Shown piece by piece: positions 17,483 to 26,426 of a stretch of DNA of 46,336 nt. The DNA is from Veillonellales bacterium (GTDB lineage Bacteria > Bacillota > Negativicutes > JAAYSF01). The translations under genes were made by a program, and so were the position numbers. A model generated the notes under the pieces. That model worked only from the letters and a program-made list of their open reading frames with translations. It did no database searches and was not told the DNA's origin. How positions within the stretch are numbered: position 1 is the stretch's first letter; the number at the start of each line of letters is the position of its first letter. The stretch covers positions 1-46,336 of the forward strand of contig JBDKTO010000007.1 of NCBI GenBank assembly GCA_039680175.1. Direction: 5' to 3'.

Positions 17483-18460
17483 TTATGGTACATCATAATA
17501 AGCGGCGATTTTTTCCCGGTCTTCTGTAACACCAAGAGCCAGCATCAATTTGATCCGAGCTTTAGGACCACTGCTCTCGCCGGCCAAAATAACCCCCATT
17601 GATTTTAATGCTGTGGCGGAACCTTCGTAGCCATAGATATCCAAAACCCGCCCTCCTAAAACCCGTGTCGTCAAAACGACCGGTATTCCCTTGTCCAGCG
17701 CTGCTTGAATGCCGGGAACGACGGCAGGGGGCACATTGCCCCGTCCAAAGCCTTCGACGACAATGCCTTTCACTTTCTTTTCCACCAAGCAGCGGATTAA
17801 AAAGTCATCGGCACCTGCCGCCAGTTTGATTAAATACACCTCTTCCACCAGCATAACCGGTTGAATCTTTTGCAGTTGAAGGGGTTCACGGCGAAAAATC
17901 ACTCTGTCTTCATCCACATAGCCGATGGGTCCCCAAAAGGGAGAGGCAAACGTTTTTGGATTGGCCGAGTGAGTTTTCGTCACTTCCCGGGCAGCATGAA
18001 TTTCTTCGTTCATAACTACCAATACCCCCTTCCCTGCAGCTTGGCCGCTCCAGGCAGTTTTCACGGCGCAGAGGATATTCTTCGGCCCGTCGGGACTGAT
18101 CTGAGCCGAATCCCGCATGGCGGCCGTAAGACAGACCGGCTTGCCGGACTTCACTGTCAGATCCAGCAGATACGCCGTTTCTTCCAGTGTATCGGTACCG
18201 TGAGTCACGACAACCCCGGCAACTTCTTCCTGCTCCAGCACATCATCCACATAGTGAGCCAGCCGGAACATCTGCCGGGGAGTCATATGGGGACTGGGTA
18301 TATTGGAGAACTCCAATACCTCCACTGGACATAGCGCAGATAATGGCGGCACGGCCTCAATAAGCTGGGCTCCGGTAACTGCCGGAAAAACGCCATTCCG
18401 AACGGGATCATAGCGCATGGCAATGGTCCCGCCGGTAGCAATGACAACAACTTTTTTCAT
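17483..18460 (-). CDS. L-asparaginase family amidohydrolase
   Basis: The 325-residue enzyme has both asparaginase active-site blocks: VVIATGGTIA near residue 5 (nucleophilic Thr) and VVVTHGTDTLEETAYLL near 83, followed by AAMRD. There is no signal peptide, so it is cytosolic. Fermentative bacteria use such enzymes on asparagine or glutamine, but its neighbours (a permease, DUF2848 protein and nitrilase) argue for another amide. It starts 13 nt after the permease gene. Confidence 0.9.
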   Translation of the reverse strand: MKKVVVIATGGTIAMRYDPVRNGVFPAVTGAQLIEAVPPLSALCPVEVLEFSNIPSPHMTPRQMFRLAHYVDDVLEQEEVAGVVVTHGTDTLEETAYLLDLTVKSGKPVCLTAAMRDSAQISPDGPKNILCAVKTAWSGQAAGKGVLVVMNEEIHAAREVTKTHSANPKTFASPFWGPIGYVDEDRVIFRREPLQLQKIQPVMLVEEVYLIKLAAGADDFLIRCLVEKKVKGIVVEGFGRGNVPPAVVPGIQAALDKGIPVVLTTRVLGGRVLDIYGYEGSATALKSMGVILAGESSGPKARIKLMLALGVTEDREKIAAYYDVP

Positions 18461-18472
18461 ACCATTCCCCTT

Positions 18473-19729
18473 CTAAATAAAAAATGTGAAAATAAAAGTA
18501 ATCAATAAACCAACCAAAATAGAAGGTCGCTGAAACCGGTTGGCAGCTTTCAGTTCCGAATCAGGAATCACCGGAATAACAGTAGCCAAAGCCGAAACCG
18601 GACCGCCGGTGAGAAAATACTGCATAATCGCACAGCCGCCTACAGCCGCTACCGCAGCCGCAAAGGAATCGGCTCCTATTTTTAAAACAATCTGCAAAAA
18701 AGGAACTACAATGGCGGCAGAAGCCGCATTGGACTGAGTGACCAAGCCGGTAAGCGCTGAAACCAACAGCATAATCTGGATGGGCGCCAGCTTCAAATAT
18801 GGCGCAAACCAATCGGCAAGAAGACTGACCAGACCGACTTTATTGATTACCGATGACATGTAAAGAAAAGCAATGGTAGCAAACAGGGGAATGGCAATCC
18901 GATTAACCCCTTCCATCATAGCATTTTCCCCTTTTGCCAGGGGCATTCCTGCTAAAAGAGCAACTATCAGGGAAGATAACACGCCGACAAGTAAAATCGG
19001 ATAACCAAAAGCAAAACCGATAACCAGGATAACAAAAGGAAATATCGCCTTGCTGAACGAAACTTGATTTTCGCCATTATAAGCGGCCGCCAATTCATCA
19101 AAAGACGAAGCCGCCGGAATTACCCGATTTTTATCTTCCTGCCGCAGCCGATAAAAACTAACAGCAAAAATTGCTAAGGTACAAACAGCGCCAATCACGT
19201 TCAGCATGCCAAAGCCAATGCCGGCAGTCGCAATAATCGCCACCATCGTCGGATGAGTAAATCCGGCAAAGTTGCCGAAATTACCGGCGTGAGCCTGCAC
19301 TCCGGCCGCCTTGCTGGGATCAACGCCTAATTCAACCGCTGCCGGACCGGTAATTACCGCTGTAATCGCCGGTTGGGTAAATCCGGTCAAAGCACCGATG
19401 ATACCGGCGGCAATACCGCCGGCAGTACATACACCGGGGCCGCCGCCAAGCTTTCTGCCAGCCTCCATGATCTTCACAATAATGGCATTGAGAAACCCGG
19501 CCTTTTCCATGATCCCGATAAAGACCAGTACGCCCACCATATCCGCAATCACCGGGTGCAAGCCGGAATTGATCAGCTTCACGATGGTGATTTCCCCTTT
19601 GCCGCCGAAAGGAAAGCCTGCAACCATTGCGGCAATACTGGAACCGATGACGGCTGTTAAATAAATCGGAACCCGCCCGCTAATCATAAGGATTAGCGTT
19701 ACAACCATAATAATCTGAGCAAATTCCAT
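18473..19729 (-). CDS. Permease of the ion-transporter superfamily (GntP/CitM/DctM-like)
   Basis: The 418-residue protein has 10-12 hydrophobic segments and an internal two-fold pattern, with helix-breaking motifs such as GALTGFTQPAITAVITGPA in the first half and TGLVTQSNAASAAIVVPF in the second. These resemble the substrate-binding hairpins of ion-transporter superfamily carriers for organic acids. It is the first structural gene after the GntR regulator and should import the anionic or amide substrate of the cluster. The substrate is unknown. Confidence 0.75.
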   Translation of the reverse strand: MEFAQIIMVVTLILMISGRVPIYLTAVIGSSIAAMVAGFPFGGKGEITIVKLINSGLHPVIADMVGVLVFIGIMEKAGFLNAIIVKIMEAGRKLGGGPGVCTAGGIAAGIIGALTGFTQPAITAVITGPAAVELGVDPSKAAGVQAHAGNFGNFAGFTHPTMVAIIATAGIGFGMLNVIGAVCTLAIFAVSFYRLRQEDKNRVIPAASSFDELAAAYNGENQVSFSKAIFPFVILVIGFAFGYPILLVGVLSSLIVALLAGMPLAKGENAMMEGVNRIAIPLFATIAFLYMSSVINKVGLVSLLADWFAPYLKLAPIQIMLLVSALTGLVTQSNAASAAIVVPFLQIVLKIGADSFAAAVAAVGGCAIMQYFLTGGPVSALATVIPVIPDSELKAANRFQRPSILVGLLITFIFTFFI

Positions 19730-19813
19730 GCAAATTCTCCACCCTTCTTTTTATTCTCCAAAGAATTTATTTTTTCGTTCATCCCTCCCCCGCTTTACTC
19801 AAAAACCCACCGG

Positions 19814-20500
19814 TCAACTCTGAATCTCTGTTTGTGATTCCCGATTTTCCCAGTGTTTATAAATATTTTTTTGCGTATTTAGCACATGAAATAGAACCGC
19901 CTGCTTTGCCTTGACGAGATCTTTTGCTTCCAACGCAGTGATGATACCGGCATGCTCCTGCAATGTTTCCCGATAGCGTTTTGCTGTTTGAATCGCCGTA
20001 ATCCCCAGCCGCCGCATCATATCGCTGAGATTGGCCAAAATCTGAATCAACCGTTTATTCCCGGTCAGCTCCGCCAGGTACATATGAAAATTCCGGTCCA
20101 GTTCAATGAAATCACCGGCTTTAAATTCATCCCCCAGCTGGGCCTGATTCTGGTGCAGCTCCTTAATTTTAAGCAATTGGCCGGGAGTGATCTTTTGAAT
20201 AATGAGTTCTATGACCATGACCTCCAAGGTCATCCGCAACTGAGACACTTCTTCAATATCCTCCGCAGTGATCTCAGTCACGTAAGTCCCCTTCCATGCC
20301 TCCGTCACGACCCAGCCTTCCGTTTCCAGCCGCTTGAATGCCTCTCTCAGCGGCGTACGGCTAATCCCCAGCTTGTCGGCAAGAATTCTTTCGTTTAATT
20401 GCTCGCCCGGTTTCAGCACTCGGTTAATAATAGCCGTTTTAATCTCTTCATAAATCTTTTCCTTATAAGAAACTGCCTTTGCCACTTGTGTGATTTCCAT
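19814..20500 (-). CDS. GntR-family transcriptional regulator, FadR/FCD subfamily
   Basis: The 228-residue protein has an N-terminal winged helix (GEQLNERILADKLGISRTPLREAFKRLETEGWV) and a C-terminal all-helical FCD ligand domain with metal-type His residues (FHMYLAELTGN and a late EHAGIITALEA). Members commonly bind organic acids or amino acids. Start 20500 is preferred over 20527 because GGGTGAG lies before it. It heads the permease-asparaginase-DUF2848-nitrilase operon and probably represses it and itself through the palindrome just upstream. Confidence 0.9.
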   Translation of the reverse strand: MEITQVAKAVSYKEKIYEEIKTAIINRVLKPGEQLNERILADKLGISRTPLREAFKRLETEGWVVTEAWKGTYVTEITAEDIEEVSQLRMTLEVMVIELIIQKITPGQLLKIKELHQNQAQLGDEFKAGDFIELDRNFHMYLAELTGNKRLIQILANLSDMMRRLGITAIQTAKRYRETLQEHAGIITALEAKDLVKAKQAVLFHVLNTQKNIYKHWENRESQTEIQS

Positions 20501-20531
20501 TGCTCTCACCCTTTTTAGCCGCATCATTCAG

Positions 20532-20552
20532 CATACGGTATGTGGTATACCA
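20532..20552. promoter_or_regulatory. Probable GntR operator
   Basis: Two abutting palindromes, CATACGGTATG (20532-20542) and TGGTATACCA (20543-20552), lie 32-52 nt upstream of the GntR start. TGGTATACCA fits the T-x-G-T-(n)-A-C-x-A type site known for FCD-GntR proteins, which points to autoregulation. Confidence 0.65.
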
Positions 20553-20580
20553 GTTGACTGTCATTCCCCTGCTCATAAAA

Positions 20581-20682
20581 AGTAAAGAAGCCTTTGCGTC
20601 AAAAATAACCGCAAAGGCTTCTTTGCCTCCTTAACATAAAAAGCCCCGGGATAATAACCCCGAGGCTTCTTTGCCGTAACAA
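20581..20682 (-). repeat. Tandem pair of hairpin elements in the divergent gntR/helicase spacer
   Basis: GAAGCCTTTGCG (20587-20598) pairs perfectly with CGCAAAGGCTTC (20610-20621), and AAGCCCCGGG (20641-20650) pairs with CCCGAGGCTT (20659-20668). Each is followed on the plus strand by a GGCTTCTTTGCC tail and on the minus strand by a T-rich stretch. A third related copy is at 33193-33240. On the minus strand they look like two attenuators in the gntR leader. The rest of 20553-20947 shows no gene. Confidence 0.55.
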
Positions 20683-20947
20683 TCATCTGTTATAGAGTGA
20701 ATTATAAATGGAGTAATCCGCTTTGTCAAGCTATTTTTAACTGACTGCTGCCCGATTCTACTAAAAATCACATACTATCAATTAGGGCACGATTTTTCTT
20801 ACTTATACAGGAATTTACAAATCATTAAACCTGAATAAAGTGAAAGGAAAGCGCAGCAGAGAAATCCCCGCTGATCGTGGCACATTTTGCAAAATATGTT
20901 ATGATTGATGCTATAAGCTAAGTCCGACAGAAAAGGAATGACTGTTC

Positions 20948-23900
20948 ATGCTAACCGAGAAAGCAATAAAATTCGAAGCTGCTTTAGGCACTTCTTATAC
21001 GAAAGGCTGCCGATATTTCCAAAACGACGCGGTGCGAGAGCTGCACTATTTCTCGCAAAATAATATATTTGAAGCACGTGTCCAGGGACGCGAGCTCTAT
21101 ACGGTAACCGTCCAAATTAACCGTCGGCAGGCAATCGATTACTATGATTGCGACTGTCCGGCTTTTTATAGCTACAATGGAGCCTGCAAGCATATCATTG
21201 CCGTATTAAAAAAGATTCAAAAAGAATGGGACACCTACTTTGGCGTGGGAAAGGCTTTGCCCCCTACCCGGGCAACTCAGGAATTGCTGGCCTTTTTTCA
21301 AAACGAGACAGTCCCGGCAGCAGAACCGGTGAATAAAGGGAAAATTAAGCTCATCCCTACTTATTCCTTCGCTAACAGTTCCGGCGTTACCACCAACTGG
21401 CTGGAGTTTCTCATCGGCCGGGAGCGGATGTATGTTTTGAAAGATATTCCCCAGCTATTAGCGGTTTTAGACAGCAACCAGGAAATTTCTTACGGCAAAA
21501 GCTTTACGCTAACGCCTCGGAACATGGTGTTTGACGACTTATCCAAGGCACTGCTGAATCTGCTGCGTCAGGCCTATGCCGAAGAAAAGCAGCGCGTCGC
21601 CTGGAGTTATTCTTATTATTCTTCCGCCGGTTCGGCGTTTGCCGAGCCCAAACGCTTTCGTCTGACGAATTCCAATTTAGCCCGTTTTTTTGCTGCCGTC
21701 GGCGGACAACCTTTTACCGTTATATTGCATGGCGAAAAGATTACCGACGTCAGACTGCAGGAAGGAAGACCGCCGCTGCAACTGGCGGCAAAAGCAACCG
21801 ACGGCGGCCTTAAGCTTGCCATGAAAGAAAAAAGCGCCGAACTCTACGGCTTGGATACGGATTTTCGCTATCTGTACTATAAGCGCGGCATTTACAAAGT
21901 GGATGACCAGTTTGCCAGCTATATTAAACCGCTGCTCCGGTGTTTTCGGGAAAATCGCAAACCGGAAACCTTTATTCCGTCAGCAGCAGTATCCGATTTT
22001 TTTTCGGCCACACTGCCGGCCCTGGAAACTATTTCCTCAGTAACTGTAGACAATGCCGTATACGACCGATTCTACAAAGAGCCTCTGGAGAAATACGTGT
22101 ATTTTGATAAACTCGGCGATGGCATGAGCGCCCGAATTGAGTTTCGCTACGGAGCTCTGTCGATCAATCCGGCGGAACCTTCACCTCCGGCAGAGTCCAC
22201 ATTACAGGGAAAATGGCTGCTCCGGTCTACAGCCGAAGAAAATCGGGTACTCCGGCTTTTCCGGCAGCATGGCTTTACCGAATCAGCGGGAAAATTTGTA
22301 CAAGCCGATGAGGAGGCAACCTATTGCTTCCTCCAGCAATCCCTGCCGGAACTTCACGACATAGCCGAAATTTTCTACTCCGATGATTTCAAACCCGTCA
22401 GCATAAAATCTACCAGTACAATGATGGCCGGCGTACGGCTGAATACGGAAACCGATATGCTGGAATTATCGCTGCACTATGACCAGTTCTCTCCCCGGGA
22501 ACTGCGGGAATTATTGGCGGCCTGCAAGCTAAAAAAGCGCTATCACCGCTTGCAGAACGGCGGTTTCATTCCCCTTGATTCCCCCGACTTTCAAGCCGCT
22601 GCCGGTCTTGTGGAGCAGCTTGGCCTGCGCTCCTCCGATATTGAAAAACAGGTCATTGAACTGCCTAAATACCGAGCCCTGTATCTGGATAGTCTGGCCC
22701 GGGAAACAGCCGATTTTCATATGGAGCGCAGCAGTGCCTTTAAACGGATGGTGCAGGACATTCATGAACCACAGGATGCTGAATATCCCCTTCCCCCTGG
22801 CATCCGGGGAAGGCTTCGCGATTACCAGAAAACAGGCTTCAAATGGCTAAAGACACTTGCCAGTTATGGCTTGGGCGGCATTCTGGCCGACGACATGGGA
22901 TTAGGGAAAACCTTGCAGGTCCTAACCTTTATTTTGTCGGAAAAGGCAACATCTTCCCGCCCTTGTCTGGTGATTGCCCCGACTTCTCTGCTCTATAACT
23001 GGCAGGAAGAAGTGCTGAAATTTACTCCCGAACTAAACGTAACTGTGATCACCGGCCAACAAAGTGACCGGTTGGAACAATTGCGGCACATTGATCAAAC
23101 GGATCTGGTGGTAACGTCCTACGGACTGCTCAAACGGGATATCGCCTTTTATGAAACCAAAAGTTTTCACGCCTGTTTCCTGGATGAAGCCCAGCATGTC
23201 AAAAACCCCAATACACTAAATGCCAAATCCGTCAAGAAAATCAAAGCCAAAAACTACTTTGCCCTGACCGGAACCCCAATTGAAAACACCTTAACCGAAC
23301 TATGGTCGATCTTTGATTTTTTAATGCCCGGCTATTTACGAACCCATAAAGCCTTTATCAGCCGCTTTGAAGCGCCGATCATCAAAAATGGCGATCAGAC
23401 CGCCCTGCGGGAATTAGGGCGGCATATCAGCCCTTTTATTTTGCGGCGCATGAAAAAAGCAGTTCTGAAGGAACTGCCGGAAAAAGTGGAAAGCAAAATG
23501 GTTAACGAGATGACGGCTGAGCAATCCAAGCTCTATGCCGCCTGGCTGTTGCAAGCCCGAACGGAATTTGAAACCGAAGTACAAGCCCATGGCTTTGAAA
23601 AAAGCCGGATAAAAATACTGTCCCTGCTCACCCGGCTGCGGCAAATCTGCTGCCATCCCTCTTTATTTATCGAAAACTATCATGGCGGCTGCGGCAAACT
23701 GGACATGCTGCTGGAACTGTTAAAGGACGCCGTCAGCGGCGGCCATCGGATTCTCTTATTTTCCCAGTATACCGGTATGCTGTCCTTGATTCAACCGCAA
23801 CTGGCCGCCATGAAAATGACCTATCACTACCTGGACGGATCAACTAAGGCCGAAGACCGCGTCAAACTTGTACACGCCTTCAACGCCGGCGAAAAAAACA

Positions 23901-24202
23901 TTTTTCTGATCTCCCTGAAAGCCGGCGGAACCGGCCTAAATCTTACCGGCGCCGATATGGTGATTCACTATGACCCCTGGTGGAATCCGGCCGTAGAAGA
24001 TCAGGCAACCGACCGGGCCTACCGGATCGGTCAGAAAAATTCGGTTCAAGTATATAAGCTGATTACCAAAAATACCATTGAAGAAAAAATTTACAGCTTG
24101 CAGCAAAAAAAGAAAGAACTCATTAATAGCCTTATCCAACCGGGTGAAACTTTCCTGACCAAAATGAACGAGTCTGAAATCCGGGATTTATTTACCTTTT
24201 GA
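20948..24202 (+). CDS. SNF2-family helicase with SWIM zinc finger
   Basis: The 1084-residue protein starts with a SWIM zinc-binding motif near residues 67-85 (CDCPAFY...ACKH). A long SNF2-associated region of about 500 residues follows, then the two-lobed SNF2 ATPase: Walker A in GGILADDMGLGKTLQ near residue 645, DEAQ box near 745, and motif VI near 1015-1030 (DQATDRAYRIGQ). Bacterial members are thought to remodel protein-DNA or transcription complexes. It is alone in its transcription unit, downstream of a 420-nt spacer with hairpin repeats. It is convergent with the ncRNA at 24305-24603. Confidence 0.93.
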   Translation: MLTEKAIKFEAALGTSYTKGCRYFQNDAVRELHYFSQNNIFEARVQGRELYTVTVQINRRQAIDYYDCDCPAFYSYNGACKHIIAVLKKIQKEWDTYFGVGKALPPTRATQELLAFFQNETVPAAEPVNKGKIKLIPTYSFANSSGVTTNWLEFLIGRERMYVLKDIPQLLAVLDSNQEISYGKSFTLTPRNMVFDDLSKALLNLLRQAYAEEKQRVAWSYSYYSSAGSAFAEPKRFRLTNSNLARFFAAVGGQPFTVILHGEKITDVRLQEGRPPLQLAAKATDGGLKLAMKEKSAELYGLDTDFRYLYYKRGIYKVDDQFASYIKPLLRCFRENRKPETFIPSAAVSDFFSATLPALETISSVTVDNAVYDRFYKEPLEKYVYFDKLGDGMSARIEFRYGALSINPAEPSPPAESTLQGKWLLRSTAEENRVLRLFRQHGFTESAGKFVQADEEATYCFLQQSLPELHDIAEIFYSDDFKPVSIKSTSTMMAGVRLNTETDMLELSLHYDQFSPRELRELLAACKLKKRYHRLQNGGFIPLDSPDFQAAAGLVEQLGLRSSDIEKQVIELPKYRALYLDSLARETADFHMERSSAFKRMVQDIHEPQDAEYPLPPGIRGRLRDYQKTGFKWLKTLASYGLGGILADDMGLGKTLQVLTFILSEKATSSRPCLVIAPTSLLYNWQEEVLKFTPELNVTVITGQQSDRLEQLRHIDQTDLVVTSYGLLKRDIAFYETKSFHACFLDEAQHVKNPNTLNAKSVKKIKAKNYFALTGTPIENTLTELWSIFDFLMPGYLRTHKAFISRFEAPIIKNGDQTALRELGRHISPFILRRMKKAVLKELPEKVESKMVNEMTAEQSKLYAAWLLQARTEFETEVQAHGFEKSRIKILSLLTRLRQICCHPSLFIENYHGGCGKLDMLLELLKDAVSGGHRILLFSQYTGMLSLIQPQLAAMKMTYHYLDGSTKAEDRVKLVHAFNAGEKNIFLISLKAGGTGLNLTGADMVIHYDPWWNPAVEDQATDRAYRIGQKNSVQVYKLITKNTIEEKIYSLQQKKKELINSLIQPGETFLTKMNESEIRDLFTF

Positions 24203-24304
24203 ACTTATTCTTATCGGTACTGTCTAATTAAAAAAGCCCGAGACATTTGATATGAAAATTCAGAGATTTTTAGCCATAGAGAACGCCGTGGGATTTTGAG
24301 CCAC

Positions 24305-24603
24305 GAAAAAATAGATAACCCGCAAGAGCATTCTCTTGCAGGTTATCTCCGGCACTTTCCTTTTTGACCTGGCTACTCTTTGTTAAGCTTTTTCTGGAGA
24401 CAATCACTTAACTTCGCGAGAGGCATACCTCTCTTCTGTCCCAGTCAGTACGCTATGTGCCGGAGCTGAACTGTCGCCACTAACGTCTTAGCCCTTTGCG
24501 CTAATAAAGGTGTGACCGTGACAGCTCTTGCAGAGGAGCCATCCGAACTTTCCCCTATGGGTTTTGATACCTTTCCGGCATCTTCCGAACAGCCCCTGCT
24601 ATT
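24305..24603 (-). ncRNA. Probable stand-alone structured ncRNA
   Basis: No reading frame covers this stretch, but it is GC-rich and highly paired. On the minus strand GAGCTGTC/GACAGTTC (24527-24520 with 24475-24468) and CTCCGGCAC/GTGCCGGAG (24465-24457 with 24355-24347) form long-range helices, and GAGAGG/CCTCTC (24433-24418) a tight hairpin. CTGGGAC can pair with GTCTCCAG further down, and GTTAAG with CTTAAC. The 3' end is a perfect-looking terminator (24313-24348) followed by six T. A promoter lies just upstream. No minus-strand gene follows, so a riboswitch leader is unlikely. I could not match it to 6S, SRP, RNase P, tmRNA or T-box RNA. Confidence 0.6.
24313..24348 (-). terminator. Terminator of the ncRNA
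   Basis: AGATAACC-x-GCAAGAG and CTCTTGC-x-GGTTATCT form a 15-bp stem with one mismatch and a CATT-type loop. The T-run is on the minus strand (24305-24310), which fixes the direction. Confidence 0.85.
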
Positions 24604-24609
24604 GATTTA

Positions 24610-24638
24610 ACTATACCATATATCCCCTGTGCCTGCAA
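24610..24638 (-). promoter_or_regulatory. Sigma-70-type promoter of the ncRNA
   Basis: On the minus strand TTGCAG (24638-24633) and TATAGT (24615-24610) are separated by exactly 17 nt. Transcription would start near 24603. The upstream region to 24700 is AT-rich. Confidence 0.65.
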
Positions 24639-24776
24639 TTATTATTTTGTAATATTATGAATAATTATATAGTTGTTCATAATATTACTTAGTTAGAAGG
24701 ATATTAACCGCTCAGGCAGAATACGCTCAATAAAAAGAAAAACCGCTGTCAGCTATAATAAAGGAGACATAAATTC

Positions 24777-25358
24777 ATGAAAGTCGTAGGCATTAATGGA
24801 AGCCCCCGCAAACGCGGCAATACAGCCATCTTACTGCAGGCGGTATTTGACGAACTGAATCAACAGGGAATTGAGACGGAACTGATTCAATTGTCCGGGC
24901 AAACCATCAAAGGCTGTACGGCCTGCCGGGCTTGTATCACAAATAAAAATAAGCAATGTGTCATAACGGACGATTTTTTTAACGATTGCTTGGCAAAAAT
25001 GATCACCGCCGATGGAATCATCCTCGGCTCTCCCGTACATTCTGCCGGTGTAACGTCACAGATTAAGGCATTCATCGATCGGGCCAGTATCGTACTGGCT
25101 GCCAATAAAGGCCTGTTAAAACACAAAGTAGGCGCAGCAGTGACAGCCGCCCGGCGAGGCGGCGCCATTAGCGCCTTTGATACCCTAACCCATTTTCTGC
25201 ACAGTAAGGAAATGTTTCTCGTAGGTTCAACGTATTGGAATATGGGTTACGGGAATGATATCGACGAAGTGAAACAAGACCTGGAAGGCATGGCCAATAT
25301 GAAAAATCTGGGGCAGAATATGGCCTGGCTGTTAAAAAAAATTCACGGGGCTGCGTAA
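24777..25358 (+). CDS. NADPH-dependent FMN reductase/flavodoxin-family protein
   Basis: The 193-residue protein begins with the FMN phosphate-binding loop GINGSPRKRGNTAILL and has a Cys-rich segment, KGCTACRACITNKNKQC, resembling the iron-sulfur-linked flavoproteins of anaerobes. A later LGSPVHSAGVTSQIKAFIDR is typical of the family. It is cytosolic and probably transfers electrons from NAD(P)H to small acceptors. An AGGAG site precedes the ATG. It stands alone between the ncRNA and the convergent ompH gene. Confidence 0.85.
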   Translation: MKVVGINGSPRKRGNTAILLQAVFDELNQQGIETELIQLSGQTIKGCTACRACITNKNKQCVITDDFFNDCLAKMITADGIILGSPVHSAGVTSQIKAFIDRASIVLAANKGLLKHKVGAAVTAARRGGAISAFDTLTHFLHSKEMFLVGSTYWNMGYGNDIDEVKQDLEGMANMKNLGQNMAWLLKKIHGAA

Positions 25359-25370
25359 AGACGCAGCCCC
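25347..25370 (-). terminator. Terminator of the ompH message inside the end of the FMN reductase gene
   Basis: GGGGCTGCGT and ACGCAGCCCC form a perfect 10-bp stem with loop AAAG, spanning the FMN reductase stop codon. The T-run occurs on the minus strand (complement of 25334-25341), so it ends the ompH transcript. Confidence 0.75.
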
Positions 25371-25421
25371 GCACCATCCTGACAAAAAAGAAGGTTGAAA
25401 GTCACAGCTTGAGCCGGCTTG

Positions 25422-25856
25422 TTATTTCCCGCCGATCTTCTGCAGAACATCTTGTGTGATGTCCGTGCCGCCATAAATAACGGTATTCTTTCCCACCACG
25501 ACCGACAAGCCTTTGGCGTCAGCCACTTCTTTGATCGCAGCATTAATGTTTTCCGTAATCGGCTTTAACAATTCCAGACGTTTCTGTTCAATCTGCTGCC
25601 CCAGCTGCCGGTCAAGGGCCTGCTTGTCCTGGTCGCTAAGGTTCGCTGATTTTTCGGTGAACTGCTGCTTATCTTGATCTTGCTCCGCTTTAAGTGCCTC
25701 GTTGGCCTTCGGCGTATCCGGGTGATGATTGATCAGGTAAAGGTAATCAACAAAACCTACCGGCGAAGCCGTCGGAGATGCCTGGGCTGTCCCCATTGCC
25801 CCCAGCAGCAAAGCCATCGCCAGGAACACCAAAAATATTCTGTTCTTGCTCTTCAT
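25422..25856 (-). CDS. OmpH/Skp-like periplasmic chaperone
   Basis: The 144-residue protein has a signal peptide (IFLVFLAMALLLGAMGTAQA) and then the OmpH/Skp layout: a short beta segment VGFVDYLYLI, a long charged coiled coil rich in Gln, Lys and Glu (about residues 50-105) and a C-terminal GLSVVVGKNTVIYGGTDIT segment. Skp holds outer-membrane proteins in the periplasm, which supports a diderm host. It lies 41 nt after a small hypothetical gene on the same strand. Confidence 0.85.
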   Translation of the reverse strand: MKSKNRIFLVFLAMALLLGAMGTAQASPTASPVGFVDYLYLINHHPDTPKANEALKAEQDQDKQQFTEKSANLSDQDKQALDRQLGQQIEQKRLELLKPITENINAAIKEVADAKGLSVVVGKNTVIYGGTDITQDVLQKIGGK

Positions 25857-25897
25857 TATATCTGTTTACCTCTTTCCTGCCTCACTGGCATATTCTT

Positions 25898-26191
25898 TCA
25901 TGACTTTCCGGCTGCTTCAGCCGGATTATTTTCAACTGCAGGCACCGGACTCACCGGCTGATCGTTTCTTTTCAAAACTCCGGCTTCAATTAACTGGTTT
26001 ACAATATTTTGATGGGTGCCCAAGGATTGAACGAACCCGTCCAGCGGCATGATAATTCGCTTGCTTACATCCACCACTGGCTGACCGTTATCGCTCTTGA
26101 GATGGGGCTGAAGAGACATTAGATCGATACGTACTAAATTTCCAGTAACGTGTATGGCGCTGATGCCGTCAGCAAAGATTTCCTGATTCAT
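25898..26191 (-). CDS. Hypothetical protein upstream of ompH
   Basis: The 97-residue soluble protein starts MNQEIFADGISAIHVTGNLVRIDLM and has a central LKSDNGQPVVDVSKRIIMPLDGFVQSLG. The AGGAGGG site fixes the ATG at 26191 rather than 26281. There is no signal peptide or membrane segment, and I recognise no domain. The hydrophobic-polar pattern suggests a small beta-rich fold. It is probably co-transcribed with ompH, hinting at an envelope-related role. Confidence 0.7.
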   Translation of the reverse strand: MNQEIFADGISAIHVTGNLVRIDLMSLQPHLKSDNGQPVVDVSKRIIMPLDGFVQSLGTHQNIVNQLIEAGVLKRNDQPVSPVPAVENNPAEAAGKS

Positions 26192-26426
26192 TGTTCTCCC
26201 TCCTTTGGTTTTATTTAACTTCCCTATTAGAATACCATATTTGGAACCAGCTTGCTTATTATTTATCTCTCTTTCAGTCAATACTTCGGAATGCAGAATA
26301 TCAGCATTTTTTCACAGCCTTGCCGAAAGCTTCCGTTTCTTATCTGCCAGAAAGGTTGAATGCAGGATTTTGGGCTTCACTTATCGTAATATTCAAGATA
26401 GCCGCTCATTACAAGGAGGCCTCGCA

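Noticed and set aside
20581-20682. Simple terminators of neighbouring genes
   Set aside because: The flanking genes diverge from this spacer, so no transcript should need to end here; attenuator or repeat element fits better.
24305-24603. Cobalamin, lysine or T-box riboswitch
   Set aside because: An AGCCAGG stretch recalls a B12 box, but the other conserved blocks and a downstream gene on that strand are missing.
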